Source of the DNA: Marivivens niveibacter | Lineage (GTDB): Bacteria; Pseudomonadota; Alphaproteobacteria; Rhodobacterales; Rhodobacteraceae | Direction: 5' to 3' | DNA: 64,000 bases | Assembly: GCF_002150005.2 (NCBI RefSeq) | Contig: NZ_MSPP01000001.1 | Location: 682,001 to 746,000, forward strand | Part shown: positions 8,008 through 16,433 of the stretch, piece by piece | How positions within the stretch are numbered: position 1 is the stretch's first letter | How the letters are laid out: the number at the start of each line of letters is the position of its first letter | Notes under the pieces: generated by a model | What the model saw: only the letters and a program-made list of their open reading frames with translations | Database searches by the model: none | Told to the model about the DNA's origin: nothing | Position numbers and translations under genes: made by a program

Positions 8008-9922
8008 CAGTATCGGCAAATAGTCGGATGCGCGTTTCATCAATTGGCATCGCGCGTCCGAACAGAAATCCCTGACCGTAGTTATAGCCTAACTCCCTCA
8101 GGTGTTTGGCTTGTTCTTCGGTTTCGACACCTTCGGCGATAACAATCGCGCCGAGGCCCCGCGCAATGCCCAAAAAGCCACCGATCAAGACTTCGGTGGT
8201 GTCTTCGCGCCCTAGATCTGAAACGAATGATCCGTCAATTTTCAACTCGTCAAATTCCAATTCGCGCAAATGTTGGAATGAGGCAAAGCCGGTGCCAAAA
8301 TCATCCAGCGACACGCGCAGTCCTTTGCCGCGGAAGTACGCGATGCTTGACCGGATCATGTCGGCAGACCGCGTGATAAACACATCCTCTGTGATTTCGA
8401 GCGTTATCTTTTTGGCGGCTTTGGGGTGGCGCGCCAACAGATCATCCAGATCACTGCGGCCGGAATGGGTGGCTAAGGCGACTTCTGGAACATTGATCGA
8501 TACTTGGCCCGGATCCAAACCTTCGGCGATCAGTTTTTCAACGTCATTTAAAACGCACGACGCCATGTGAATTAAAAAATCACCATGAAGTCCCAATTCA
8601 TTTACCATCGGAATGAACGTTTTGGGAAATTGCAGCCCATTTGTCGGATGTTCCCAACGGGCAAGCGCCTCGAACCCAATGCAGCGGCGGGTCTTTAGGT
8701 TCACCTTTGGCTGATAATAGGGGCGGATTTCGCCGTTCTTCATCGCGCTGACGATATCAATTCGATCTTCGAGCGATAGGCGTTTTTGGAATTGTTCGGG
8801 GGTATATAGAACCTTGTTAATGCCTGCGGTGCCTTTGGCGCGATACATCGCCTGATCCGCTGCAGCGCATAGGGATTCGGTTGCAGTGCCTGCGTAGCGC
8901 GTCATCCCGATCCCGATCGAGGCAGAGATATTCAATTCTTTTTCACCCCAAGTAATGGGTAAATTCATTGCCCGAACAATTTCGTCGGCCAGCTGGTTTG
9001 CGTCGGCTTCGGATGCGATTGATCTGCAGGCCAGCGCGAATTCATCGCCGCCCAGACGCGCCGCAACACCATAATTTTCGGCGATTTTTGAAAGGCGGTT
9101 CGCGACAACTTGCAGAACGCGGTCGCCCGCTTCGTGGCTGTAGGTGTCGTTGATTGGTTTAAAACCATCCAAGTCGATCAGGTAAACAACAACCTCACCG
9201 GTGGGACGGCGAAGGGAGAGTTGCAGTTCCAGTTCATCGTCAAATGCGCGGCGGTTCAAAAGACCCGTCAAAGGATCATGGCGCGATAGGTGTTCAAGGG
9301 CACGAAGGCGTGAATTTGCTTCCTCTCGGGCGGCATTTAGCGCCCGCTGTGTGTCCTTTTGTTTGTGTAGCGTTTCGTAGGTGTTAAAAATATACGCCAG
9401 CATCATCATGGATGTGATGATCCATTCGCCATCAGACGACGGGGGGAATGTGTTTTTCGATGCCAGCCAGAACACGACAAAAGCCGACCCAAAGGACGGC
9501 AGCATTAGTGTCCAGTTGTAAAATGGCAGCGCGGCAAAGGTGTTGGTGATGTGTACGAATACTCCAAACAGCCACAAAAAACCCGCAAGCAAGATCGCAG
9601 AGGACGGTTGAGCCGCGAGGATTAGGGCAGGGGCCAGATAGACTAAAACCGATGTGCAATTCACCAACCAGATTAGAAAAACATAGGCTGCGCTCATGTC
9701 TTCGTCGCGTTCTGGCAGCTGGCGGGTTAATAGATGCGCGATCACTTCGTAAACGATGACGACGCCCCACATCGCGGCGGCGATTTTTCCGTACCCCAAC
9801 CACCACAAAATTCCCATCATCATCGCGGCAGAGGCTAATCGTTTCGCGATGTCGCGGGTTGCAACGTGGATCGCAAACCGTGTTTGGTACCGAATTTTAT
9901 CGAAATTGTTAACGAATTGCAT
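7961..9922 (-). CDS. Membrane-anchored GGDEF-EAL cyclic-di-GMP protein
   Basis: A 653-residue inner-membrane protein with four to six N-terminal hydrophobic segments (about residues 30-180), a GGDEF domain (210-370) and an EAL domain (385-630). The diguanylate cyclase signature is intact (LGGDEF, 291-295). The phosphodiesterase motifs are also intact: EAL at 418-420, DDFGTG at 540-545 and AEGVE at 596-600. By sequence it could both make and degrade c-di-GMP; which activity dominates cannot be told. The N-terminal region resembles a MASE-type sensor without a recognised ligand site. Its 3' end overlaps the LysR gene by 47 bp. It might affect the adhesin system at 26 kb, but nothing links them except that such adhesins are often c-di-GMP controlled elsewhere. 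Confidence 0.93.
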   Translation of the reverse strand: MQFVNNFDKIRYQTRFAIHVATRDIAKRLASAAMMMGILWWLGYGKIAAAMWGVVIVYEVIAHLLTRQLPERDEDMSAAYVFLIWLVNCTSVLVYLAPALILAAQPSSAILLAGFLWLFGVFVHITNTFAALPFYNWTLMLPSFGSAFVVFWLASKNTFPPSSDGEWIITSMMMLAYIFNTYETLHKQKDTQRALNAAREEANSRLRALEHLSRHDPLTGLLNRRAFDDELELQLSLRRPTGEVVVYLIDLDGFKPINDTYSHEAGDRVLQVVANRLSKIAENYGVAARLGGDEFALACRSIASEADANQLADEIVRAMNLPITWGEKELNISASIGIGMTRYAGTATESLCAAADQAMYRAKGTAGINKVLYTPEQFQKRLSLEDRIDIVSAMKNGEIRPYYQPKVNLKTRRCIGFEALARWEHPTNGLQFPKTFIPMVNELGLHGDFLIHMASCVLNDVEKLIAEGLDPGQVSINVPEVALATHSGRSDLDDLLARHPKAAKKITLEITEDVFITRSADMIRSSIAYFRGKGLRVSLDDFGTGFASFQHLRELEFDELKIDGSFVSDLGREDTTEVLIGGFLGIARGLGAIVIAEGVETEEQAKHLRELGYNYGQGFLFGRAMPIDETRIRLFADTASLSEASQPLAEPAE

Positions 9923-10072
9923 GCACCACCACCTATTTAACGCAGCTATAGCGCGAGAATTGCAAACAAAAGGTTAACGCCGTTAATTTCCGCGCTTAAT
10001 GTGCGTTCAAACTCTTGCCCGATGGTGATGATTTGCCTATACGCGCGGCTTGGACGGTGAACGGAGGCCAAG

Positions 10073-10864
10073 ATGGCGGCAAGTGCAAACCTGAACGTGA
10101 TGATCAAAACCGCGCGCCGCGCTGGCCGCGCGCTGCTAAAAGATTTTACCGAAGTCGAGCAGCTTCAGGTCGGGACGAAAGGCCCTGGCGATTTTGTCAG
10201 CCGCGCTGACCGTCAGGCTGAAGAAACCATTCGCACGCTGCTGATGGAAGCCCGCCCAACCTATGGTTTCCTAGGTGAAGAAGGCGGCGAAATCGAAGGC
10301 GAAGATCCAACCCGCCGTTGGATTGTTGACCCGCTGGACGGCACCACCAATTTCCTTCACGGCCTGCCGCAGTGGGCGGTGTCCATCGCACTGGAACACA
10401 AAGGCCAGATCGTTGCGGGCGTTGTGTATGATCCTGTCAAAGACGAATTGTTCCATGCCGAAAAAGGCAATGGCGCATGGATGAACGAAAGCCGTATTCG
10501 CGTCTCTGGCCGTCATCGTTTGATCGAATGCATCTTTGCAACGGGTCTGCCGTTCGGCGGTAGCACCGATTTGCCGCAAACATTGAAAGACCTGAGCCAG
10601 CTTTTGCCTGCGACTGCTGGCGTGCGTCGTTTCGGCGCTGCGTCTTTGGATCTGGCGTATGTCGCTGCCGGCCGCTTTGACGGGTTCTGGGAACGTCGCC
10701 TGAAGTCATGGGATATTGCGGCTGGTCTGATCATCGCAAAAGAAGCAGGCGCATTGGTCGAAACCATCGTTCCAGAAGGCAACCCGCTGGACGGTAACGT
10801 GATCGTTTCTAATGAACCTGTTTTCGCAAGCTTTGCGAAAATTATCCGCAAAGCAGCGGAATAA
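10073..10864 (+). CDS. suhB: Inositol monophosphatase family protein
   Basis: A 263-residue Mg-dependent phosphatase of the SuhB/IMPase family; SuhB members dephosphorylate inositol phosphates and some also act in rRNA transcription antitermination. The metal ligands sit in GEEGG (68-72), WIVDPLDGTTNF (83-94) and the C-terminal SWDIAAGLIIAKEAGA. The start has GGAGGCCAAG upstream. The stop codon directly abuts that of the convergent rhomboid gene. Confidence 0.93.
   Translation: MAASANLNVMIKTARRAGRALLKDFTEVEQLQVGTKGPGDFVSRADRQAEETIRTLLMEARPTYGFLGEEGGEIEGEDPTRRWIVDPLDGTTNFLHGLPQWAVSIALEHKGQIVAGVVYDPVKDELFHAEKGNGAWMNESRIRVSGRHRLIECIFATGLPFGGSTDLPQTLKDLSQLLPATAGVRRFGAASLDLAYVAAGRFDGFWERRLKSWDIAAGLIIAKEAGALVETIVPEGNPLDGNVIVSNEPVFASFAKIIRKAAE
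10821..10841. terminator. Hairpin in the 3' end of suhB, candidate terminator for the rhomboid gene
   Basis: TTTTCGCA (10821-10828) and TGCGAAAA (10834-10841) are exact complements around AGCTT. Read on the minus strand it lies 24 bp past the rhomboid stop, inside suhB. A second imperfect hairpin (10842-10864) lies between. Confidence 0.45.
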
Positions 10865-11611
10865 TTAACGCTTTCGCGTGACCCGCGGAATGCGGGTCTG
10901 CGAAATTTGATACTGCGCTTCGGGGTGGGGTGGATGGCCGTCGTTACGCCGCCAAAAATTGCCTGCCCCGCGCGATAAAAACATCGGAATGGTCAGTATC
11001 ACACCTGCAGCAAACCCGCCTGCATGCGCCCAATAGGCAACGCCGCCCGTATCGGCGCTGGATGCCAGTCCCCCAAATATCTGCATACCCATCCATAGAC
11101 CCAGCATGATCCATGCGGGCAGCGGGATGATGCGGATAAAGATCACAAAAAAGATGAGTATATCGACCCGCGCCTTGGGGAATAGCAGGATGTAGCCCCC
11201 CATAATGGCGGCAATCGCGCCGGATGCTCCTACCATTGGCACCATCGAATTCGGGCCAGATGCGACCTGCGCCATAGCTGCAGCAGCACCACCAGCAAGG
11301 TAAAACAAAATAAACCCGGTGTGGCCAAAGGCGTCTTCCATGTTGTCGCCAAAGATCCACAAAAACAACATGTTACCGGCTAGGTGCATAATGCCCCCGT
11401 GCATGAACATCGACGTCAGCACGGTGCCCCATTCGCCGCGCATCATTAGGTCGCGCGGGATCAACGCATAGGTATCATACAGCTGATAGGTGGCGTAATC
11501 GTTCGGCGTGGCCGCAATCGACAGGACGTAAATCGCTATATTGGCAACGATTAACGCATAGGTCACGAATGGTATGCGGTCGGATGGATTGTGATCTTTG
11601 ATCGGAAACAT
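10865..11611 (-). CDS. Rhomboid-family intramembrane serine protease
   Basis: A 248-residue polytopic membrane protein with six predicted helices. The catalytic dyad is visible: Ser130 in VGASGAIAA and His196 in WAHAGGFAAG. The oxyanion-region HxxxN is HLAGN, with Asn80 followed by MLFLWIFGDN. This is the normal rhomboid arrangement, so cleavage of single-pass membrane proteins is expected; substrates are unknown. A short Arg-rich cytoplasmic tail follows helix 6. Its stop abuts that of suhB, so a hairpin that could end suhB transcription (10880-10898) lies inside this gene. Confidence 0.93.
   Translation of the reverse strand: MFPIKDHNPSDRIPFVTYALIVANIAIYVLSIAATPNDYATYQLYDTYALIPRDLMMRGEWGTVLTSMFMHGGIMHLAGNMLFLWIFGDNMEDAFGHTGFILFYLAGGAAAAMAQVASGPNSMVPMVGASGAIAAIMGGYILLFPKARVDILIFFVIFIRIIPLPAWIMLGLWMGMQIFGGLASSADTGGVAYWAHAGGFAAGVILTIPMFLSRGAGNFWRRNDGHPPHPEAQYQISQTRIPRVTRKR
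10880..10898. terminator. Candidate suhB terminator hairpin inside the rhomboid gene
   Basis: GACCCGC (10880-10886) pairs perfectly with GCGGGTC (10892-10898) around GGAAT, 16 bp past the suhB stop. The T tract after it is weak (TGCGAAATTT). Confidence 0.4.
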
Positions 11612-11631
11612 GCAGCGCCCAAGGTTGATTT

Positions 11632-11657
11632 GCCTGTAACCCTACTGGATTACAGGC
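11632..11657 (-). terminator. Candidate putA terminator hairpin
   Basis: GCCTGTAA (11632-11639) and TTACAGGC (11650-11657) form a perfect 8-bp stem with a 10-base loop, 26 bp past the putA stop. There is no clear T run, so it may end or protect the transcript. Confidence 0.45.
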
Positions 11658-11682
11658 CAGTTGCACGCGTCAAATTACCGGA

Positions 11683-14600
11683 TCATTCAATCGCGTCCGC
11701 CACGGCAGCCAATAGCGATGCGTTGCCGCCTGCTGCCGTCGTGTCGATGCAGACATGGCGTTCATGGAAAACATGGCCAATGTCTGGAACGGTAGTGATC
11801 AAGGGTATGATCGGACCGCTGCGTTGCGATAGCGCGCGTTCGATTTCCCTTGCCGTTTCCGTGTCGCCCCACCACATGACCGCAGAAATGTCCGCCACAT
11901 GCGCAAGGTCGATTTCCGATTTGTAGCCGCTAATCGATTGCCCACCCAGCTGTGCTATGATGGCCGACTGTTTCGATGTATCAGCGTCAGTCGGGCCAAG
12001 GCACAGGATGGGTTTTCGCGGCTCTAGGTGCAGCCTATTGGATTCACCTGTCGGGCCGGGCATTGACTGGTCTGGCTTCGCTTTGACGTTTGGGGCCGCG
12101 TCGTAGAAACGATGCAGGTAATAGGGGCCGCCGGCCTTTGGTCCGGTGCCGGATAGGCCCTCTCCGCCAAAGGGTTGGCTACCAACGACGGCGCCAATCT
12201 GGTTCCGGTTCACATAAATATTGCCTGCCTCAACCCGATCTACGATGTGCTGCACGCGGTCATCGATCCGTGTGTGAAGCCCAAAGGTCAGCCCGTAGCC
12301 CGTTTCATTGATGTCTTGGATCACTTGATCCAATTCATGGGATTTGAAACGCGCCACATGCAAAACAGGACCAAAAATTTCGGTGGTCACATCGCGGATG
12401 CTGTCGACACGCAAAACGGTCGGCGGGATGTAATGCCCAACGTTAGGTGCAGCCAGCTGTCGTATCAATTGGCCTTTATCCCGTGCTTGGTCGATGTAGG
12501 TATGAATGGTGTTGAACGCGGTTTCATCAATCAGAGGCCCCACATCGGACGCCAAGCCCCATGGATCGCGGATACATAATTCATCCATTGCACCGCATAA
12601 CATCTCGATCAGCTGATCCGCGATGTCGTCTTGCACATACAGCACTCGTAGCGCGGAACAGCGTTGCCCAGCGGATCGAAACGCGGACATCACAATGTCG
12701 CGCACCGCGTGTTCAGGCAAAGCGGTGGAATCAACGATCATCGCGTTGATCCCGCCTGTTTCTGCGATCAGTGGCGTTCCAGGGGCTGCGTTTTCGGCCA
12801 ATGATTTGCGGATGATCTGCGCTGTTGCGGTCGATCCAGTGAAGGCGACGCCGTTGATCATCGGATGCGATGTGATCGCTGCGCCTACATCTGCCCCGCC
12901 GATGCAGAGCTTGAGAGCAGTTTCTGGAACGCCCGCTTCATACAGTGCGGAAACAGCCAGCGCCGCGATCAAAGGCGTTTGTGGCGCAGGTTTCGCGATG
13001 ACAGCATTTCCGGCCGCCAGCGCCGCCGCGATTTGCCCTGTGAAAATAGCCAATGGGAAATTCCATGGGCTGATACAAACCCAAATGCCGCGCGGTTTGT
13101 TATCTGGGTATTTCTGACATTCGGCAGCGTAATAGTTCAGGAAATCAATGGCTTCTCTTAGCTCTCCGATCGCGTCAGGCAACGTTTTGCCTGCTTCTCG
13201 GGCCAGTAGGGCGTAAATTTCAGGGGCTTTGGACTGTAGGATTTCGCCCGCGCGAACCAATGCCGCCGCCCGAGCGTCCGGCTGCGCCGCCCAAGGTTCA
13301 CTTGTCTCAAACGCCGTTGTGACGCTGTCCGGTGTGGCGACCGTGCAGGTGCCGACAACATCGTTCGGATTTGCAGGGTTTGTAATTGTGATCGTTTTGC
13401 CCTGCGTATCGCCATAGGTGGCCGCGTGCCATTGATAGGGCGCTGCAAACTTTTCACGCAGAGGCAAAATTTCGGCCGCCGCGGTCCGATGGGTCGGGTC
13501 AAAACCGACCGAATTGGCGCGATCAGGCGCAAACAGTGACGCCGCTGTTTGAACGGGGGATTGGCCTGTGAGGGTTTCAAACGGGCAGGGCGCAACCTGA
13601 TCTGCTGGAATATCCGTGTCGATGATACGGTTCACAAAGCTAGAGTTTGCCCCGTTCTCTAGCAGTCGCCGAACCAGATAGGCCAATAGGTCACGGTGGG
13701 CACCTACAGGCGCATAGATACGGCAACGGGTGGAGTTATTAGATTTAACGATCGTGTGGAGCGCTTCTCCCATCCCATGCAGTCGCTGAAATTCGTATGC
13801 GTCAGTTGGTACGTTCATTTGATGCGCCATTTTCAGAACGGCACAAACGGTATGGGCATTGTGCGTTGCGAACTGCGGATAGATGCGGTCGGTTTTATCC
13901 AACAAACGCCGTGCGTTCGCGATGTAGCTGACATCGGTCGCCGATTTTTCTGTAAAGACTGGGAACCCGTCGATGCCTTCGACCTGGGCGCGTTTGATTT
14001 CACTGTCCCAATAGGCACCTTTGACCAGTCGGATCATAATCTTGCGGTCCAGACGTGTCGCTAATTCATGCAGATGTTCGATGACGCCGCCAGCGCGTTG
14101 TCCATAAGCCTGAACAACCACGCCAAATCCATCCCATCCAGCAAGGTCCGGCGATTCCAGAACCCGTTCAATGACATCCAAGGACAGCGAAAGCCTATCT
14201 GCCTCTTCTGCGTCGATATTCAGACCCATACCGTTTGCTTTGGCCTGTTTTGCTAATGACAAAACCAGCGGCGGTAGCTCTGACAACACGCGTTTCGATT
14301 GCAGTTCTTCGTATCGTGGATGTAGTGCGGATAGTTTGATGGAAATGCCGGGGTTTGTGCGAATGTCAGCACCGGTCGCGTGCCGGCCAATAGCGGTGAT
14401 CGCTGCGCTATACGCATCAAAGTACGCCTGTGCGTCTTTGGCGGTTTTTGCGGCCTCACCTAGCATATCATAGGAATAGGTGAGCCCTTTGGCCTGCATT
14501 TTTGCGGCGCGATCCATCGCTTTATCAATGGTTTCACCCAACACAAACTGGCGCCCCATTTCCTTCATCGCGCGGCTGACAGCGCTGCGTATGACCGGTT

Positions 14601-15045
14601 CACCCAGCCGCTTAATCGCCCCGCGCAATAAGCCCGCAGCGCCGGGGTGTTCATCGTCTAACACCTTGCCCGTAAGCATAAGTGCCCATGTCGATGCGTT
14701 GACCAAAGATGATGAAGAATGGCCCAAATGTTTGCCCCAGTCGGAGGGGGCAATTTTATCTTCGATCAAAGCGTCGATCGTGGGTGCATCGGGCACGCGC
14801 AACAATGCTTCGGCCAAACACATCAGGGCCACGCCTTCGTCCGTCGATAGACCGTATTCAGCAAGGAATACCTCCATCAATCCGGGTTCGGAATGGGTGC
14901 GTATTTGATCAACCAGTTTGGCAGTAGAGCGTGCAATCTCGGCCCGCGTTTCGGCAGATAGGTCAGCGAGTTTGATTAGCTGGGTTAAACTGACCGAAGG
15001 ATCGGCGTAAGTTTGTGCATCAATAGCGGGTCGCAGGGTGGTCAT
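11683..15045 (-). CDS. putA: Bifunctional proline dehydrogenase / L-glutamate-gamma-semialdehyde dehydrogenase
   Basis: A 1120-residue PutA that oxidises proline to glutamate in two steps at the inner membrane face. The FAD-binding PRODH barrel spans about 160-480, with IRLVKGAYWDSEIKRAQ (338-354) and YEFQRLHGMG (417-426). The aldehyde dehydrogenase domain runs from about 530 to 980, with FTGSTATAQII for NAD binding, Glu762 in IAETGG and the catalytic Cys796 in SAGQRCSALR. About 120 further C-terminal residues match the ALDH-like C-terminal domain of longer PutAs. There is no N-terminal ribbon-helix-helix, so it is not its own repressor; the divergent Lrp-type gene probably does that job. GGAGG lies 5 nt before the ATG. 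Confidence 0.97.
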   Translation of the reverse strand: MTTLRPAIDAQTYADPSVSLTQLIKLADLSAETRAEIARSTAKLVDQIRTHSEPGLMEVFLAEYGLSTDEGVALMCLAEALLRVPDAPTIDALIEDKIAPSDWGKHLGHSSSSLVNASTWALMLTGKVLDDEHPGAAGLLRGAIKRLGEPVIRSAVSRAMKEMGRQFVLGETIDKAMDRAAKMQAKGLTYSYDMLGEAAKTAKDAQAYFDAYSAAITAIGRHATGADIRTNPGISIKLSALHPRYEELQSKRVLSELPPLVLSLAKQAKANGMGLNIDAEEADRLSLSLDVIERVLESPDLAGWDGFGVVVQAYGQRAGGVIEHLHELATRLDRKIMIRLVKGAYWDSEIKRAQVEGIDGFPVFTEKSATDVSYIANARRLLDKTDRIYPQFATHNAHTVCAVLKMAHQMNVPTDAYEFQRLHGMGEALHTIVKSNNSTRCRIYAPVGAHRDLLAYLVRRLLENGANSSFVNRIIDTDIPADQVAPCPFETLTGQSPVQTAASLFAPDRANSVGFDPTHRTAAAEILPLREKFAAPYQWHAATYGDTQGKTITITNPANPNDVVGTCTVATPDSVTTAFETSEPWAAQPDARAAALVRAGEILQSKAPEIYALLAREAGKTLPDAIGELREAIDFLNYYAAECQKYPDNKPRGIWVCISPWNFPLAIFTGQIAAALAAGNAVIAKPAPQTPLIAALAVSALYEAGVPETALKLCIGGADVGAAITSHPMINGVAFTGSTATAQIIRKSLAENAAPGTPLIAETGGINAMIVDSTALPEHAVRDIVMSAFRSAGQRCSALRVLYVQDDIADQLIEMLCGAMDELCIRDPWGLASDVGPLIDETAFNTIHTYIDQARDKGQLIRQLAAPNVGHYIPPTVLRVDSIRDVTTEIFGPVLHVARFKSHELDQVIQDINETGYGLTFGLHTRIDDRVQHIVDRVEAGNIYVNRNQIGAVVGSQPFGGEGLSGTGPKAGGPYYLHRFYDAAPNVKAKPDQSMPGPTGESNRLHLEPRKPILCLGPTDADTSKQSAIIAQLGGQSISGYKSEIDLAHVADISAVMWWGDTETAREIERALSQRSGPIIPLITTVPDIGHVFHERHVCIDTTAAGGNASLLAAVADAIE

Positions 15046-15116
15046 TGAAGCCTCCGAGGTAGAAAATCATTTCTCCTTGTATAGAGGTAAAATTTCGGTA
15101 TGAACGACTAACTTTG

Positions 15117-15134
15117 ACCGGTATTATGATCGGT
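15117..15134. promoter_or_regulatory. Candidate operator in the putA-putR gap (ACCG-N10-CGGT)
   Basis: ACCG (15117-15120) and CGGT (15131-15134) flank GTATTATGAT in the 111-bp divergent region. The short arms make this tentative. Confidence 0.3.
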
Positions 15135-15156
15135 TGTTTTGAATATGTGGTAAAAA

Positions 15157-15642
15157 ATGGTCAATTCGACTTCTGAGATGGATCAGTTTGATAAACGGAT
15201 TCTCGACATCGTTGCGGTCGAGGGCCGCATCAGTGTCACCGAACTGTCGCGGCGTATCGGTTTATCCAAATCCCCGACCCAAGCGCGTCTGAAACGGCTA
15301 GAGGAGACCGGCCTGATCCGCGGCTACCGTGCGCTGTTCGATCCCATCCGTTTGGGACGCGATCACGTTGCCTTTGTCGAGGTTAAATTAACCGAAACGC
15401 GCGAAGCTGCATTGGAAGAGTTTAACGACGCTGTTTTAAGAGTGCCAGAGATCGAACAGTGCCACCTGATCGCAGGTCAGTTTGATTACCTACTAAAGGT
15501 GCGGACATCTTCTATGGCGGCATATCGTTTGGTTTTGGCCGAAAAAATTTCGACGCTTCCGTATCTGGCAAATACTTCGACATATGTGGCGATGCAGGCC
15601 GTAAAAGAAGAAGGTGTTGGTCCAGCTGGCGGAAATGTGTGA
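15157..15642 (+). CDS. putR: Lrp/AsnC-family regulator, PutR-like
   Basis: A 161-residue Lrp protein: HTH at about 8-60 (DQFDKRILDIVAVEGRISVTELSRRIG, SPTQARLKRLEETG) and a RAM domain after RGYRALFDP. Divergent placement next to a putA lacking a DNA-binding domain matches the alphaproteobacterial PutR arrangement, where the protein activates putA in response to proline. The first ATG (15157) has only a weak SD; a start at 15178 (MDQFDKR) is also possible. tRNA-Leu follows 45 bp downstream on the same strand. Confidence 0.88.
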   Translation: MVNSTSEMDQFDKRILDIVAVEGRISVTELSRRIGLSKSPTQARLKRLEETGLIRGYRALFDPIRLGRDHVAFVEVKLTETREAALEEFNDAVLRVPEIEQCHLIAGQFDYLLKVRTSSMAAYRLVLAEKISTLPYLANTSTYVAMQAVKEEGVGPAGGNV

Positions 15643-15687
15643 ATGCCTCTTGCCCATCTCGTCAGAGACAGGCAAATAGGGTCCCGT

Positions 15688-15772
15688 GCCCGCGTGGTGG
15701 AATGGTAGACATCGGAGACTTAAAATCTCTTGGCCTTAGGCCGTGCCGGTTCGAGTCCGGCCGCGGGTACCA
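15688..15772 (+). tRNA. tRNA-Leu (anticodon UAA)
   Basis: The acceptor strands GCCCGCG and CGCGGGT pair (one G-U), followed by discriminator A and an encoded CCA. The anticodon stem GGAGA/TCTCT holds loop CTTAAAA with TAA at the anticodon. The T arm is GCCGG-TTCGAGT-CCGGC. The long variable arm (GGCCTTAGGCC) is class II, as expected for leucine. Total length is 85 nt. Confidence 0.96.
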
Positions 15773-15787
15773 CCCCAACTGACTATA

Positions 15788-16309
15788 TCAACTATGACGC
15801 TGCGCGTAGGGCGTTGTTAGCTGCGGTGCATTCGCTGGTTTTGGGGCAAGGCGGCTTTGTTGTTGGGCCGTGTCGGCCGTCTCGCACGCTACACGGTATG
15901 CAATCGACAGCGTTTCGGTATCCTCTGGCAGTTCTTGCAACGCTGCTGCGCAGCCTTCCCAGTCGCCCAAGCGCATTCGCAAACGCGCGAGGTGCCGCCA
16001 GCAATCTTGATCCCCAGGGGATAGTTTCGCAGCAGTCGAGAATGATTTTTCAGCGGCCTGCGGGTTATGCGCCATTTGTGCGCGACCCAGTTCATACCAT
16101 GCCATTGAATGGTTCGGATCCACGGCCACCGCTTTGCGTAGCCATGGGATCATTTCATTGTCTTTGCCCTGTGCTTCTAGCACACGGGCCAGATTGTAGA
16201 AAACGCCTGCTGTCGCGCCGCGCTGTGATGCGGCGTCCATCAGGACGTTTTCGGCAGCGGACCAATCGCCGCGTGCCAAAAGGGGTGATATGTTTTTTAG
16301 TGTGCTCAT
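15788..16309 (-). CDS. Tetratricopeptide-repeat protein
   Basis: A 173-residue protein with about three TPR units: TAGVFYNLARVLEAQGKDNE, SMAWYELGRAQMAHNPQAAE and DCWRHLARLRMRLGDWEGC. No signal peptide or membrane helix is visible, so it is probably a cytoplasmic scaffold. It is downstream of sulP on the same strand, but a 124-bp gap with a strong hairpin separates them. The C-terminal tail is Gln/Pro-rich and disordered-looking. No specific role can be assigned. Confidence 0.8.
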   Translation of the reverse strand: MSTLKNISPLLARGDWSAAENVLMDAASQRGATAGVFYNLARVLEAQGKDNEMIPWLRKAVAVDPNHSMAWYELGRAQMAHNPQAAEKSFSTAAKLSPGDQDCWRHLARLRMRLGDWEGCAAALQELPEDTETLSIAYRVACETADTAQQQSRLAPKPANAPQLTTPYAQRHS

Positions 16310-16355
16310 GGACTATAATTACGCCCGATGAGTGAAAAGTAACTGTAAACTCGCC

Positions 16356-16387
16356 GTGCAGTCGCAGTGATTTCACCACGACTGCAC
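16356..16387. terminator. Nested hairpin between sulP and the TPR gene
   Basis: GTGCAGTCG (16356-16364) pairs perfectly with CGACTGCAC (16379-16387). Inside, after a CA/CA internal loop, GTGA pairs with TCAC around TT. It could end sulP transcription on the minus strand, although no long T run follows. Confidence 0.5.
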
Positions 16388-16433
16388 AAAATTTCATACC
16401 TTTTGGTCAAATTGGCGAAAAATCGTTCGACTT

